DNA of 64,000 nt, taken from assembly GCF_032854445.1 (NCBI RefSeq), contig NC_088304.1:29765732-29829731 (forward strand). Direction: 5' to 3'. This document shows, one piece after another, positions 12,549-23,762 of this stretch (the stretch's first letter is position 1; the number at the start of each line of letters is the position of its first letter). The notes under the pieces were generated by a model. It was not told where the DNA came from, made no database searches, and saw only the letters and a program-made list of their open reading frames with translations. Source of the DNA: Liolophura sinensis (lineage: Eukaryota; Mollusca; Polyplacophora; Chitonida; Chitonidae). The translations under genes and the position numbers were made by a program.

Positions 12549-13469
12549 CTATTATCTTCACCTGCCTCGAGAAGCTGTATAGGAGAAAGGCGTTGTTGTT
12601 GTTCTCATTTTTAGGGAAGGTTTCCGTAGCGTTCTTTATCTTAGGGTGCAGTTTCGAAGTGCGCCTGCGTTGCACCTTGTGGCCACCCATGGTGTAATTT
12701 CTGTACCCTTATATAGACTAGGCCGTCAGGTAGCTGAAATTCGAGTCTTTGTGTGTCACTCATATAGTGTGCCTTGTTTATAAATAGAAGTTTAATGACA
12801 AGAAGTAAGATTTTAAATTTCTTTATAAACATTTTAAGCGTTTTTATAATTAATCAATTTATGGACAAAAAAGAAGTCGTTTATTTTGTGCACATATGCA
12901 TATCATTTTTGCAGTTTTTAAATGCGCATGCGTCGCAGCTTTTGACCGTAGATGGCTTACTTTTTTCCTTTTCTGCGCGATGCATTTGATTTTTAATTTC
13001 TTCATTGTTGCCAATTGAGGAGAACAGGGCTGGTTTCAGATAGGTTAGAAATTTTCAAGCTCTAAATGAAAGAGCATAAAAATCCTTGTGTATACATACT
13101 GTTGTGATTATTTTAACATCTACGTGAGTATATATACAATATAGGCACAATTTAGAACAGTCTTCGTTTAGGCCTTTAACCATTCTGCGATGGGGCGAGT
13201 CTTGATCGAACGGTTATAATGCTTGTCTGTCAATCGCCATGAGGTAATCGCTATAGGTAATCTGTGGATTCTCTTGTGGCTAATTCTGTGTATAAAGACA
13301 ACAAAAAAATTGATCCCCCCTACCTCTTCCCGGAAACTTCGTGACATAAATAAATTGACAAAGATGTAGTAGCCCTGTACGCAGTCTATCGCTCGTTAAA
13401 GACCACGTCCTTTCCCGTACATATACATATCTAGCTGTATGTTACACGTGGACAAGTACATCAGTGACT
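12549..13469. other. non-coding region
   Basis: AT-rich. Short open frames only, with no recognisable protein. Confidence 0.4.
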
Positions 13470-13605
13470 TGCCAATGGTAGATGGTTTATCCCGGGCAAT
13501 ACTATGTCCTCCTCCCATAAATCTGCTTGCGTATATTGGTGAAATATTCTTAAGGATAACGTTAAACAATACTCAAATAAAATAAAAAAATAAAGCAAAT
13601 AAAAT
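13470..13605 (+). mobile_element. old SINE-1 3' part
   Basis: Diverged copy: gtagatggtttatcccgggc, ctcctcccataaatctg, ttggtgaaatattcttaagg, then an A-rich tail. Confidence 0.6.
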
Positions 13606-14689
13606 TTCTTTCAGCTAGGCAACATCGCCCCCACACCGTCCACCACAACTGCATTGAAATTATCTTGAAAATGTTGAAGACGGGATTAGATAAAAGCATG
13701 TTTTGTTAATCATTTTCCTGGACCTGATCTTCAACCCTGCGTTGATTATATTAGTTCTTCTACACATAATGCTGTCGATCGATTTAGGAAAAAATATGAT
13801 GATATTAGAGAGCTTTAGACAGGAAAACAGAAATATGCGTGCCTTTGTCTGGAACTCTTTGAACTCGTTAAACACGAGTTCATTTGTCATACACATCTGT
13901 GTATTAAGCGAACCAGTAACCACTTTGACATGTGAGGCGTGCAGATCCTGGCAAACCTCTGCCAAATTTCAGTACGATAAAGAAGCCGGTTTTCCTTGCA
14001 TGACGGCCAAGTGGACTATAAATACTGTAAGAATATCCTCGTCTGTCATTCCGACCCGCAAGGCTCTCAAAACCGCCTTTGTAATTCGATAATGAGACAT
14101 GCGAGCGAAAGCAGCCGGCCGCCGGGTGTACTGGGCGCATGTCCGTTTAATCGTTCATACCCCGAATCTGCAGATTGAGGAAATACTCCCGGGCAGAGTA
14201 TTTTGGGTATCGTTAAATTACGATCGGTTGGATTGAAGACATCCTCGTGGATGTTATCACTTGATACTTCATGTATCCCGGATGGATGCACCATTTTCAT
14301 GTATTTATAATTAAAAGAGATTGGCAATAAAGTAGATGACCCGCAGGGGTAGACATGTACCTCTCGTCCACGTTAAGATGCATGCCCCACGTGGCACGGT
14401 AAAGTGAGCACACTGACATTGTGGTTTTACGCTTTGACTCGAACCCATGACCCATTGACCAATAAATACGGCACATTAGAATAAGGCTCAAGGTCATTTG
14501 GTGGAACGTGTAGTGTCGTGGCTTGCCTTCAATCGATAAGTCACATTAGACATGGTTTCAATCGTCTTCCTAGAGTGGTATTTTCCTGTATGCTCTCGCA
14601 CATGCTGTTTACGAGGATCTTCCTGGCGCTTTCTTGTGTAATCTTGCATGAAGTCCGCTGGAGACAGTGCACTTGAGAAAGTTCGACAG
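13606..14689. other. non-coding region with overlapping chance frames
   Basis: Frames of 129 codons (+, 13703-14092) and 101 codons (-, 13660-13965) overlap in opposite directions. Neither has a domain I know. Confidence 0.4.
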
Positions 14690-14900
14690 TAACTCACCAG
14701 AGATCGATGGTCTACTCCGGGCATTCTGGTTTTCCCCACAGCTATAATGAGGGTCATGGAAATCTGTCCGTCACCTCTGAAAAAGTATGTTTGTTATATA
14801 TGACAAAATCGTACGCTCCGGTCTCAACCCACGGTGTCATAGTGGTGGTATGAGTGAAATACCTTGAATATGGCGTTGAACAAGTTTCAAACAAATACGT
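14690..14900 (+). mobile_element. very old SINE-1 relic
   Basis: gatggtctactccgggc and ggttttccccacagctataa resemble the middle domain. gagtgaaataccttgaatat and ggcgttgaac at 14852-14880 resemble the tail. The two parts are separated by unrelated sequence. Confidence 0.4.
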
Positions 14901-15350
14901 GAACCCAGCTAACCTGGTTTCCACTAGCAAGCAAGACGTTTGCCAGCCATACTTGGGGAATTACGTTCTTTCGACGTTAATCTATAAACATTACGTCAGT
15001 AACAGTAACGTAGGTATAACTTTTACGTATAAACATCGCAGATTAAGCATTTTGGTGGAAGATGTACATGCATGAATGTTGGAAATACATTAAATACGTG
15101 TATGTGTAACAACGCAGGTTTTCGTGAAACTTTTCAGGAAACCAAATGATATCTTATATAATTAAAAAAAGAAGGGGCAATGATAAAAAAAGATATGAAA
15201 ACAGCTCTACCGTCTATATGCCTTGACATGAACATACGAGGGAGATGTGTTTTATCATGCTACCGATAACTTTTAAATCTGTATGTATTACGTGTCAGGT
15301 CAGATGTATTTTTATGTTTGTATGAGGTTTATTTTACAATTGTCATCTGT
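14901..15350. other. upstream intron or flank of receptor 1
   Basis: Non-coding, T-rich towards its end, leading into the splice acceptor at 15351-15356. Confidence 0.4.
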
Positions 15351-15489
15351 TTTCAGAAATGCCGGCTTTGATGCAGATAACAGCGACTCCAGTGCCACCA
15401 GCTCCAGGGTGTTACACAGGCAACCAGGCTACTCGATGAGGTCATAAACCATTCCACGGAGAAATAGGCCTACGTAAGACGTTGCTAAG
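15351..15489 (+). promoter_or_regulatory. 3' splice site and uORF-bearing leader of receptor 1
   Basis: A T-rich tract ends in tgttttcag (to 15356), a good 3' splice site, so the leader is probably spliced to an upstream non-coding exon I could not place. Three bases later an upstream ATG (15359) opens a 26-codon uORF that stops at 15437-15439. Its stop overlaps a second ATG (15436) that opens a three-codon uORF. Neither is in frame with the receptor. Such leaders usually lower translation; that effect is inferred here. Confidence 0.6.
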
Positions 15490-16761
15490 ATGAGCGCCAA
15501 CAACAAAAGTGAACTTCGTAGTGGCAATCTGTCCATATTGTTGAAGCTTGATGAGGAAGTTTGGAATTCGCTACTTCCAGTCACGGTATATCTCGCGATT
15601 CTTATCGCTATGGGCATCGTGGGGAACAGCCTTGTTGGGATCATATGGTCTACGAAAATGAAGCGTTCATCGACAAATGTGTGTGTTTTGTTGTTGGCGT
15701 TTTATGACATACTGACGTGTATGGTCGGCATTCCTTTAGACATTCACGACTTGTCCGTGTACTACACGTCTGATAACGCCATCATGTGCAAAGTCTCGCG
15801 ATTTCTCATCAATATTTCCGTGTACGGCTCAATCACTGTACTTGTATTTATTGCCATATTGCGCTACGTGAAAGTCTGCAAGCCCCTCAGCACGTTTCCC
15901 TTGAAGTCTCGCGGGATTATCCTTATCTCTACAGGGATGGGGCTGGGGTTGTCATGGCCAGTCTTACTGCTTCACGGTCTTGAAATCCGCCCCACACCGA
16001 TACCGGGGCTAAACGGCCAGGGCTGCGGTATTGTCCAACACCTCATAGGAACGATTTATCCAAACATATATTTTGCAGTGCTAGGTGTCATCTTTGTTGG
16101 CGCATGTATTTTATTGACCGTGTTGTACGCTTGTATTGCCTGGCATATTTTCCGCAGAAACCAACGCCGACGGACTGGAAGTTTTGGACAGACCCATAAC
16201 AAAAAGATCGTTGTAAAATCAACGAATGGTCAGAAAACGGAATCGCGACCACTTTCCAGTCAATCCGCACAACGGAGCTTCACCGTAACAACTAACAGTA
16301 TCATGTTTTTCGCGATAACACTGGCATTTGTGCTCAGTTTTCTTCCGAGCATGGTTATGCTTTCGATAAAAGCCAAACGACCTCACATCGAGGTTACCTT
16401 GAATGATTGGCAGTTTGCCGCCTTCATGTTCTGTTTTCGGACTTATTTCATCAACAACTGTATTAATCCTATCTTGTACGGATTCTGGAACCGTCGTTTT
16501 CGAGAAGAGTGTATGACATTAATGACAAGCTTCCGAGAGGGTTGTCGAATAGAAAGACCTGACCATTCCACGACAGGCAATCCGTCAGAGGAATTGAAAT
16601 CCCCGCCACCCCCAGTAACCAGTAAAGCCAATTTGCGTCCCCCAAGCCTTAGTAGTCTCGAACTTTCCAGCAGTGCGAATCCAGAAAACTGCGCTGTGGA
16701 GAAAGCACCCATCTCCAAGAGCACCTTCTACACAGAAACTCCGCTATGTGCCAAACAATAA
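15490..16761 (+). CDS. class A (rhodopsin-like) GPCR, receptor 1
   Basis: A 423-residue seven-transmembrane receptor of the plasma membrane in a single coding exon. The N-terminus is short with two N-glycosylation sequons (NKS 5-7, NLS 13-15) and no signal peptide. Seen in order: TM1 GNS with N46, TM2 aspartate D73, the TM3/ECL2 cysteine pair C100 and C179, TM4 W156, TM6 FVLSFLP with P286, TM7 NPILY at 326-330. The arginine motif reads LRY (124-126): the DRY aspartate is missing. TM5 lacks its usual proline and the TM6 toggle tryptophan is phenylalanine. The third intracellular loop is basic and the tail is rich in Ser and Pro. It is a paralogue of receptor 2 at 47278. Ligand unknown; a peptide or amine is a guess from fold alone. 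The start has A at -3 (gctaagATGa) and the codon preceding it is out of other frames. Confidence 0.97.
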   Translation: MSANNKSELRSGNLSILLKLDEEVWNSLLPVTVYLAILIAMGIVGNSLVGIIWSTKMKRSSTNVCVLLLAFYDILTCMVGIPLDIHDLSVYYTSDNAIMCKVSRFLINISVYGSITVLVFIAILRYVKVCKPLSTFPLKSRGIILISTGMGLGLSWPVLLLHGLEIRPTPIPGLNGQGCGIVQHLIGTIYPNIYFAVLGVIFVGACILLTVLYACIAWHIFRRNQRRRTGSFGQTHNKKIVVKSTNGQKTESRPLSSQSAQRSFTVTTNSIMFFAITLAFVLSFLPSMVMLSIKAKRPHIEVTLNDWQFAAFMFCFRTYFINNCINPILYGFWNRRFREECMTLMTSFREGCRIERPDHSTTGNPSEELKSPPPPVTSKANLRPPSLSSLELSSSANPENCAVEKAPISKSTFYTETPLCAKQ

Positions 16762-16999
16762 CTCTCCAGTACATCTGGAGCCGATTTCGCAGGATCATTT
16801 TTTAACCGAAGCCAATACTTGAAATCTCGATATAATACGGAGTTTATTCCCCTCTATGGGAGATCCACTTTTGGTATATTTGTCTCCGTGAAACATTTGT
16901 AATGTGTTTCCAGTGTTAGCCCGCATGATCTAAAAATACGTCTTTAAAGGAAACATGAAAAGTCGCTATAGACCAAAGGGTATGGTTTTAAGGAATTTG

Positions 17000-17005
17000 A
17001 ATAAA
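17000..17005 (+). terminator. candidate polyA signal of receptor 1
   Basis: AATAAA lies 239 bases after the stop of receptor 1. A second AATAAA lies at 17335-17340. Which one is used cannot be told. Confidence 0.45.
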
Positions 17006-17564
17006 AATTTACCCCCAAAACGAAATTTATTTTTGAGGCATATTTTATATTTCTTAATAAACCTTTCATTTTAAGCATATTTTCCGTCAGTGGTCGGAAT
17101 AATCACAAATGACGTCATTGAAAAACATACCAGGAACGCGGAACCAGATTGGCTCCCTCAATTCGTGGTTTCCCCCCATCAAAGTCATACTGACAGCTAT
17201 GACCGTTGACGTCACCACAGTGGACTACTTACCTTGTGAACTGCACCCCTGACGGATTTGAAAAATTGTAATTCAAAGCCATGTTTTGCGTTCCAAATAG
17301 GAAGCTGACAAACATCATATAACACGTATTAAGAAATAAAATCATGTGTCATTTAAATGTCAAATCAATTTTTTGTGGATTCGTGGATTCGCGACGGACT
17401 CTCGTCATCATAATTCATACACCATAATCTTTTGGGGGATCACTTGCCCCATTCCGGCCCATTGGTTTCAATGTCGACCGTGCCGACAACGTGGTAGGCT
17501 TTGTGAAACACTGTATAGTGGATGTTATTTCATATTCTTTCTTGTCAACAGCAGATACGTGCCT
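17006..17564. other. 3' flank of receptor 1
   Basis: Non-coding. Contains the second AATAAA at 17335-17340 and no other feature I can support. Confidence 0.4.
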
Positions 17565-17737
17565 CATCAATAAGCTTGCTATGAGTTCAAGTCCAGCTCA
17601 TTCTGGCTTCCCCTCCGGTCGTGCGTGAGGAGATATGCCAGCAATTTATTATGAATTTTTTGTGAATTTCTTGTGTAACTAGAGGTCTATATGGATGTTC
17701 AAGATACAGGGATGAGAAGACGAGTTAAGCAACCACA

Positions 17738-17768
<31 letters not shown>

Positions 17769-17775
17769 AATAAAA
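17565..17775 (+). mobile_element. SINE-1 head with atypical 3' part
   Basis: The box B region (tgagttcaagtccagctcat) and tggcttcccctccggtcg match SINE-1, and the copy ends in a long AAAT tail (about 17739-17775). The sequence between is not the usual middle and tail domains, so it is either heavily rearranged or a chimeric subfamily. Confidence 0.65.
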
Positions 17776-18164
17776 TACAACAGATACGTGTGAAAAACTC
17801 AGCGGTTAATACAGCCAATTGCATTTGTAAGTCCAACAATTGAGTTTACAATTGGCTGTGAAAATAATTTGGCTTTCCAACCGTTGTCAGTGTGAGTAAG
17901 GATATAAAATTAATGTACTAGGGCCGGTTGTTTAAAAGTGTCATAAGTCAGGCTTAAATCTTAATACCAGTCTCACTAATACAAAACTAACAGGACCTTT
18001 GTCAAGGTTAAAGTTAATACCCGGGTTTAACTTCCAATACATTTTTGAACAACTGGGCCGTGATATTTTCTACATATTGGATTGCGTGTTTCTCCTCGCT
18101 TGCGTCCTTGGTATGTATACCTAATTTTTCTTATTTTAAGCAGCCTCATTTAAATAAGAATGAA

Positions 18165-18385
18165 TGAATGCTTAGGATTATATGACAAGGAGGAGTCAGT
18201 AGGTGTGTGTGTGTGCATATACTGTGTCGTCTTGTAGAAGGGCTAGTCCATGCCGTCAGTGCTGCCGCCTCTGAGATATCATGCCGAAGACACCAGACAT
18301 GACACCCCACCGAGTCTTATTACGCTGACACCAGGTCAGGCGGCCCTGCTTCCTTGCTTTAACCTCTCAATGATGAGTCAAGTAA
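18165..18385 (-). mobile_element. SINE-2 fragment
   Basis: Reverse-strand relic of the second SINE family: gaatgaatgcttaggatta, tatgacaaggaggagtca, atcatgccgaagacaccaga and catgacaccccaccgagtc. It matches the copy at 29575-29880 in order and orientation. Confidence 0.6.
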
Positions 18386-18457
18386 AGAAGACAAATACAA
18401 TATGTATCATCAATGGTCAATTGAAACAAGCTTATACCATAGAAGTTTCCTATGTAA

Positions 18458-18690
18458 AATTTATTTATTTACTTGATATACATGTATATAAATGATGGTT
18501 TACGCCGTAAACTCAAGAATATTTCATTTCAGTTGGAGTTATTGATAAATGTATATATTGGTTTCCTAACCCCAAATGATAACAATGGTGATGGCTTTTG
18601 CTTGGCACAGGTGAGGAAAACCAGGGAGAAACAGGGGAAGATTTTTCACGAAAAACGTCACATGACCTGGATTCGAACCCTCGCCCGCAT
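18458..18690 (-). mobile_element. tRNA-derived SINE sharing the SINE-1 tail
   Basis: On the reverse strand it starts with a box B-like gagggttcgaatccaggtca. It has a middle unlike SINE-1 except for ggttttcctcac, and ends in gaaatattcttgagtttacg and an AAAT-type tail. It looks like a separate family using the same 3' end. Confidence 0.55.
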
Positions 18691-19794
18691 TGATATTTTT
18701 AAACAAATGTAAATGTGACAACATAAGTCGTTTGGGTTTTAGTCACGTTTCAGTCCGTTACACACAAAGGCTTTTTATACGTCATCGTCGCCTGATTTGA
18801 GTGCCAACGTTTATAGTTACGCGTACCGTTCCGCAAAACAAAAATGCTGTTTCTCACCATTTAACGGTCTTATGTCCAGAACTTTCTAGGAATCACAACG
18901 CACAACACTTATCTGCTATTTGCCGGTTCGCTAAACACACGCCTTTCATAGGAACTTTGACTGACTGAGCGAATTCTTCGAAATTACCCAGAGTGCCTGT
19001 CCTCGAATGCACTTGAGAACATCGTGAATATGGATTGTTGAGTCCTGTACAGGATGTTCTATTTCCACTGTCATTTAGTTCACATCGTCCTGCGTAGCGA
19101 GATAGTAACACATTTTATCAGAATCGGCCAATGCATGGAAACAGGAACTTCGGTTTTAGCCTGAGCAAAAACAGGTATAACTGTACAAAGCAATCATTCA
19201 GTACACAATATGAGCATTTATAATACAAAAGACTACAGAATGTTGAGTAAAACTAGAGCATCGGCAACCTTGTAATAGTTAGCAAAGAGTCAGGCCTAAC
19301 GGATAAATTACCCCTCTAATCAATTTACCTACCTTACTATGGTTTTATTGTAAATGTATCTAAACTTACAGACGCACAGACAGTAGCTACTTACAAGTTC
19401 TACTAGCATCTTGGGTTAAGCAGAATTGGGCTTTTACTATTTTTAAAATTGTCGGAAAACCATACTCCTAGGCAGCAAATGCAGCCGTGAGAAACAGGAA
19501 CTCGTGATCAGGTTATACGTTGTAGCAGTGCAAAGTAGTCATCTCGTACACAAGACGATCCTTTATGGCAGAAAAGTTTATAGAAGAGAGAACGAAAACT
19601 AGTGTAGTAAACGACATTGATGGCTGGCAAATTGTCACACGCAATCCAGCTTCTTATCAGTCTACCTTAGGTTTTATTGTAGCTATTCACATATAAAAAG
19701 TGCTTAAACTGCAGCAACGCATAGTACCCCTAGCATAATGGTTTTTATAAAATTAGGCGAATCTATGTGTCGAAAAAGAAATTCGTACACCAGC
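18691..19794. other. non-coding, old internal repeats
   Basis: Two related segments near 19135-19205 and 19485-19555 share gaaacaggaact, gcaaag and gtacacaa in the same order. No gene signal. Confidence 0.4.
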
Positions 19795-20085
19795 GGTCAA
19801 ACAATAAGGGTGGTCCCAGTCGCTAATCGCAAGGCCAATTCCCAAAACGACTTACAACATAAACCATCAAAGAACTACTAAGAAAGTGTATAAAGTATGA
19901 AAACAGGACGGAATCATGCATACAGAAGCAGTCGACAATCGTCAATGATGTTGGAAGGACGCAAGGTATGTTCCAGGCGACTGAATGAAATTAGTATTCA
20001 AGCTGTGGACCATGCTAGAGTGTCATTTGTCGATAACAAAATATGTATCTCTTTTGCTCTTTGATTGCAACTGTTCATATGTCCA
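19795..20085. repeat. dispersed repeat, copy 1
   Basis: About 290 bases resembling 26580-26890 in the same order: agtcg..aatcgcaag, ttcccaaaacgac, gtcaatgatgttgg, tatgttccaggc and tgattgcaactgttcata. It is probably an unclassified transposable element. Confidence 0.6.
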
Positions 20086-20439
20086 ACGCGGCGATCTTGT
20101 TCAAGACGATGAATATGCAGCCCCTCCCCGTCCAACCCGGGAAAACAAATGCACTAAAGTTAATAGCAAGTTACAAGACGTCATTTGCCTAGAACTACTC
20201 ATAATGTTGTGTTGCCATCACATTTAATAAACTTGTCAATCACATGATGTTATACGTAATATCCTGATAGGAATTATCAGCAGGAAGAATACAAAACATA
20301 TATCAGTTACGTTACAGTGCAATTATATATCCTAACTGTTCATGTAACGATAAAGAGACTGACTGTTGGTCCCGCCTCCAGTAAACTCGTGGAAAATAAG
20401 ATATTTGTGGAATGTCGAAGTCGGGTATTTCAATAATAA

Positions 20440-20600
20440 TAGTCGTACAGCATCAAGCGTAAAACCAGAGCTGCGACAACAGCATGAAAAATGGCAAGTA
20501 GCAACACGTAACGATGAATACGTACTCTTTTTCAGTCGACTTCAGTCACGGTTTTATTCTAACTGTTCTTGTAAATACGCTTTAACAGCAGTAAATTCCA
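20440..20600. repeat. dispersed repeat, copy of the 40.4 kb element
   Basis: gtaaaaccagagctgcgac and ttttattctaactgttcttg also occur, in the same order, at 40400 and 40761. A third partial match, gtgaaaccagagcagggaag, is at 20669. Confidence 0.5.
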
Positions 20601-21485
20601 TGCCTTTGTATTTGATCAGAATCCTGGTTTATGGAGGAATACAAAAATAAAACACTTACACAATGGAGGGTGAAACCAGAGCAGGGAAGATCATTTGATA
20701 ACTTGCACCATTTAGAAGTAGTCTTTCTAATAGATCTGGGAATGGCTTGCTGTGTTAGTTTATTGATTGTCATATTGAAGGCTATGGCCAAGAGTATTTC
20801 TCTTATACGCCGGCTATAACGTTGGAAACTAAGGCTCACACGAATTTAAACCATTTTGGGAAAGACATTGTTCAGTTACACGAGAAACGTTCTATGTACA
20901 ATCCGTACGGATACTAAACCTTCAAAGACATTGACCGAATGATTAGATTTCAGGGGTCCAATTCAATATAAAGATGACAGGCAATTACTTCATAAAATGC
21001 CAGAGCTCAGTAGACTCATTAGCATCTTACTGACGTTACACTGAAAAAACAAATGTTTAACATTTAAACATCTCTTTGCAACAGATAATAAACGTTCTTA
21101 ATATATTATGTTTAATACCTAAATAACTGATAATAAGACCGCTTTATAACCGCTTCATGTACATTGAAAACTTTTAATCACTCCGTTTTAGCAATCAACC
21201 CATTCGATTTACTACATAAATTATTGCATTTATGTTTATAGAGTATTTATAAAATACTGCATGTACTTATAAAATAAATCAGTCTATTTATGAAACATAC
21301 GCGTGTATTTGAAAAATAAAACCGCCTTGAAAATGTACAAAAACGGATCGAAGTTTTGAAAATTTGGAATCATTTTCACGCTCTAAATAGTATAAGTACG
21401 AGTCCGATATTTACTGAAAGGCATTAATTTGCTAAGCACGTTTATTTTCAGTTGCAGAAATATGTTCAAATGATAAACATTTGTT
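20601..21485. other. non-coding, very AT-rich
   Basis: Short frames only. It holds a small inverted stretch around 21050-21075 (aatgtttaacatttaaacat). Nothing else seen. Confidence 0.4.
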
Positions 21486-21570
21486 TTTTCGGTGTACCGT
21501 TCTTGGGATGTTGCCAGGTTAATTGTACTTCTTGAATTTCTGATTAATAACATTTACATTTACACCAGAA
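21486..21570 (+). pseudogene. Penelope-like RT fragment, copy 2 left part
   Basis: The frame reads SWDV, then LLEFLINNIYI, matching HSWDVT and LLEFLSNNIYV in the longer Penelope-like RT at 27.2-28.6 kb. The reading is lost after about 28 codons. The continuation is found at 22375, on the far side of a foldback element. Confidence 0.65.
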
Positions 21571-21907
21571 CTATAGATTACTCCAGCCCATTGATTTTCC
21601 TTACTATTTATGTAGAAAATTTGTCAACGTCAACCTCAAAAATATATATCCCCTATATACCATGGCACCATGCCATACCACCACATGCAGTTTGCACATT
21701 TCTCTGCCACGTATCAAAAATCCACCTGACTGGGAAAAAAGTTTCAGTTGTATTCAAACAGACCAAGTTCTGATATATTCAAAAAGGTGAAAAATAGCAG
21801 TGCAGACATTTAGACTGTAGCAACAACTAAAACGTCAAGGTCACGGTATTACCCAATCAGACCCAATCGCCCGAATTGTGCATGCTATTCTTAAGTGCAC
21901 TACATTG

Positions 21908-22338
21908 TCAAAATTTTAGGGTCAACTCGACCCAATTTTTCAGGGTCGCAGGCAAACTGACCCTGAAATATAGGACAGTTGGTAGAGCGTCCGCTTCGGA
22001 AGCGGTAGATCAAAGATCAATCCTTGGTCGAGCGGTGGGAATTCGCCCTGCAACAATGAGGCACATTACATGCACTCTAAGGATTCCTTCGTCGTCATAT
22101 AAGTGAACCCCAAGCACTCACTCTATTCAACAGTGCCGAGTAACCCTAGATTTTAGGATTGTGTCACCCTTATTTTTGGGGTAGGTCAACAGTAATTTTA
22201 GGGTCACGTGACCCTAAATTATAGGGTGTTATAAGTGACCCTAATATTTGGAGTTAGTCATGTCTATACCCTAAATATCAGGGTCACATCTGACCCTAAT
22301 TTTTCTGGTAGTTTTGACCCTTTTCTCTTAACTGTGTA
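21908..22338. mobile_element. foldback element with AGGGTCA-rich arms
   Basis: Both ends carry the same series in opposite orientation: agggtcaa, then a second agggtc, then tgaccctgatat and tagg. The arms also contain further agggtca/tgaccct pairs, and a perfect 22-bp palindrome at 22197-22218 centred on CACGTG. No protein is encoded, so it is a MITE-like passenger. It sits inside a Penelope-like relic. Confidence 0.55.
21965..22112 (+). mobile_element. tRNA-like SINE inside the foldback element
   Basis: A box A-like cagttggtagagcgtccgct and an anticodon-arm-like cttcggaag are followed by a decayed box B (gatcaatccttggtcga). A short ggattccttcgtcgtcatat with aagtgaa ends it, recalling the SINE-1 tail. 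It is not a functional tRNA gene as the arms do not pair throughout. Confidence 0.5.
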
Positions 22339-22374
22339 GCTATGCCCAAATATCAACATAACTTTCATCAGCAG

Positions 22375-22630
22375 AACTTAAAGAGACTCAGGTGACACAT
22401 CTTATCTCGGTTTGTATACCTATGAAAAGAACGACCAGGGGTTACTCATTAGTAGAAGGTATAAAACGAGAGACCACTTTAATCTCGATTTGGTTGACTG
22501 TGCAGTCCTTGCTATCTGGCCTAGTTGTGCGCTAGGACGCTTACTACAACATCGACAGCTTAAGCCTAGGCCATTAAGCAATGTTGTTAAATCTTCTGTC
22601 AACGTTTTATCATTAACCGCATCCATTTAA
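22375..22630 (+). pseudogene. Penelope-like RT fragment, copy 2 right part
   Basis: The frame reads GDTSYLGLY, NDQGLL and TRDHFNLDLVD, aligning with DGTSYLDLDLY, DDQGLL and KRDNFNFDIVN of the 27.2-28.6 kb copy. It then decays through stops and frame changes. The gap from the left part (about 800 bases against roughly 300 expected) is explained by the foldback element between them. Confidence 0.7.
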
Positions 22631-23762
22631 AGTTTCTTAGACTTGCCATATATGAAAGGTATTTTTTTTTAATTTATGGGCATTAAAATCTGTGGAGTTG
22701 TGTAGTTATGTATCAAATTCTGCTCAATCCGGGAATAGGGGTACTTTTAATATCATCGCTGTGAACTTTGTATTAAATGCACAATTGTAATGAATACGTG
22801 GCTGAGGTATTTAATGCATTATAATTTGACGTTATTATAAAGGGGAGGCAACATATTTTTTAATATCGTGAGGAGGCGCCATTGTGAAGTAGGACCTCCA
22901 GCCATTGTTACGTCAAGAATGAATTGTGGCATAATGTCTACACCGTTACAATGTATCAGTTTCTATTGTAACTATTGTCTTTGTGTTTTGTCTTTTAATG
23001 TGACTTCATCAAGGTTAGCTGGGAAAGGAACATTTGATGTTAATAAGATGACGTCAAAGTCCTGCTGCCGGGCGTTCGATGGATTCTCACTGGCATCATA
23101 CATTTGGATCCTGTCGTTGCTTTCACATTAACCGGAAAATGGGTTGAGAAAAGCGCCCAAATCCACAAGGAAACAATGATACATTACAAGGAAGGCTTTT
23201 AGGATGGGTCAAGGTTTCAACGAAGGGCACTGGATGCAAATAAATAAAAACTACTACATATATATGTGATGTTTTATGGAAATTGGTAATAATGATTTGA
23301 TTAAATCTTTTGCCATGATATGTGTGAAGCAGTAAATATAATAATACCGTACTTTCCCGGAACATCCTCGGCACAAGTTAGATCAGATATTTTCAACTAT
23401 CAGAATCCGATTAATTTATATAAACCGTGACACGAAACTAGAAACGAAACATCAGGTCCAGTGCAGTGAGAAAAGAAAACGTTGCACATTTTGATATCAA
23501 ATTAGTGTTGTTTTGCAACAAAACTGTTTAATGCGCCTTTTTTTTTATGCAAGGGAGATAACTCTCTAAGCATCGTTGACAAGACCGCGCGAATCTGCAG
23601 TTCATTAGTAGACTGTATCTTTATTTTAGATAAACTTACAATGATGTAGTACCATAATGCTATGTTGTGGATTTGCTTTTCCTAATTGACTGTAAATTTC
23701 GTCCGCGACTAAGTTACTCATTTTGAGAATTCTATTGGTGTTAAATGTGTGTATGAAGGTTT
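22631..23762. other. non-coding, possible leader of the micro-gene
   Basis: No recognisable element. A T run occurs at about 23540. The last 200 bases lead into the candidate first exon ending at 23796. Confidence 0.35.

Noticed and set aside
13660-14327. Overlapping frames of 78-129 codons on both strands
   Set aside because: No domain, no splice support, and the opposing frames overlap.
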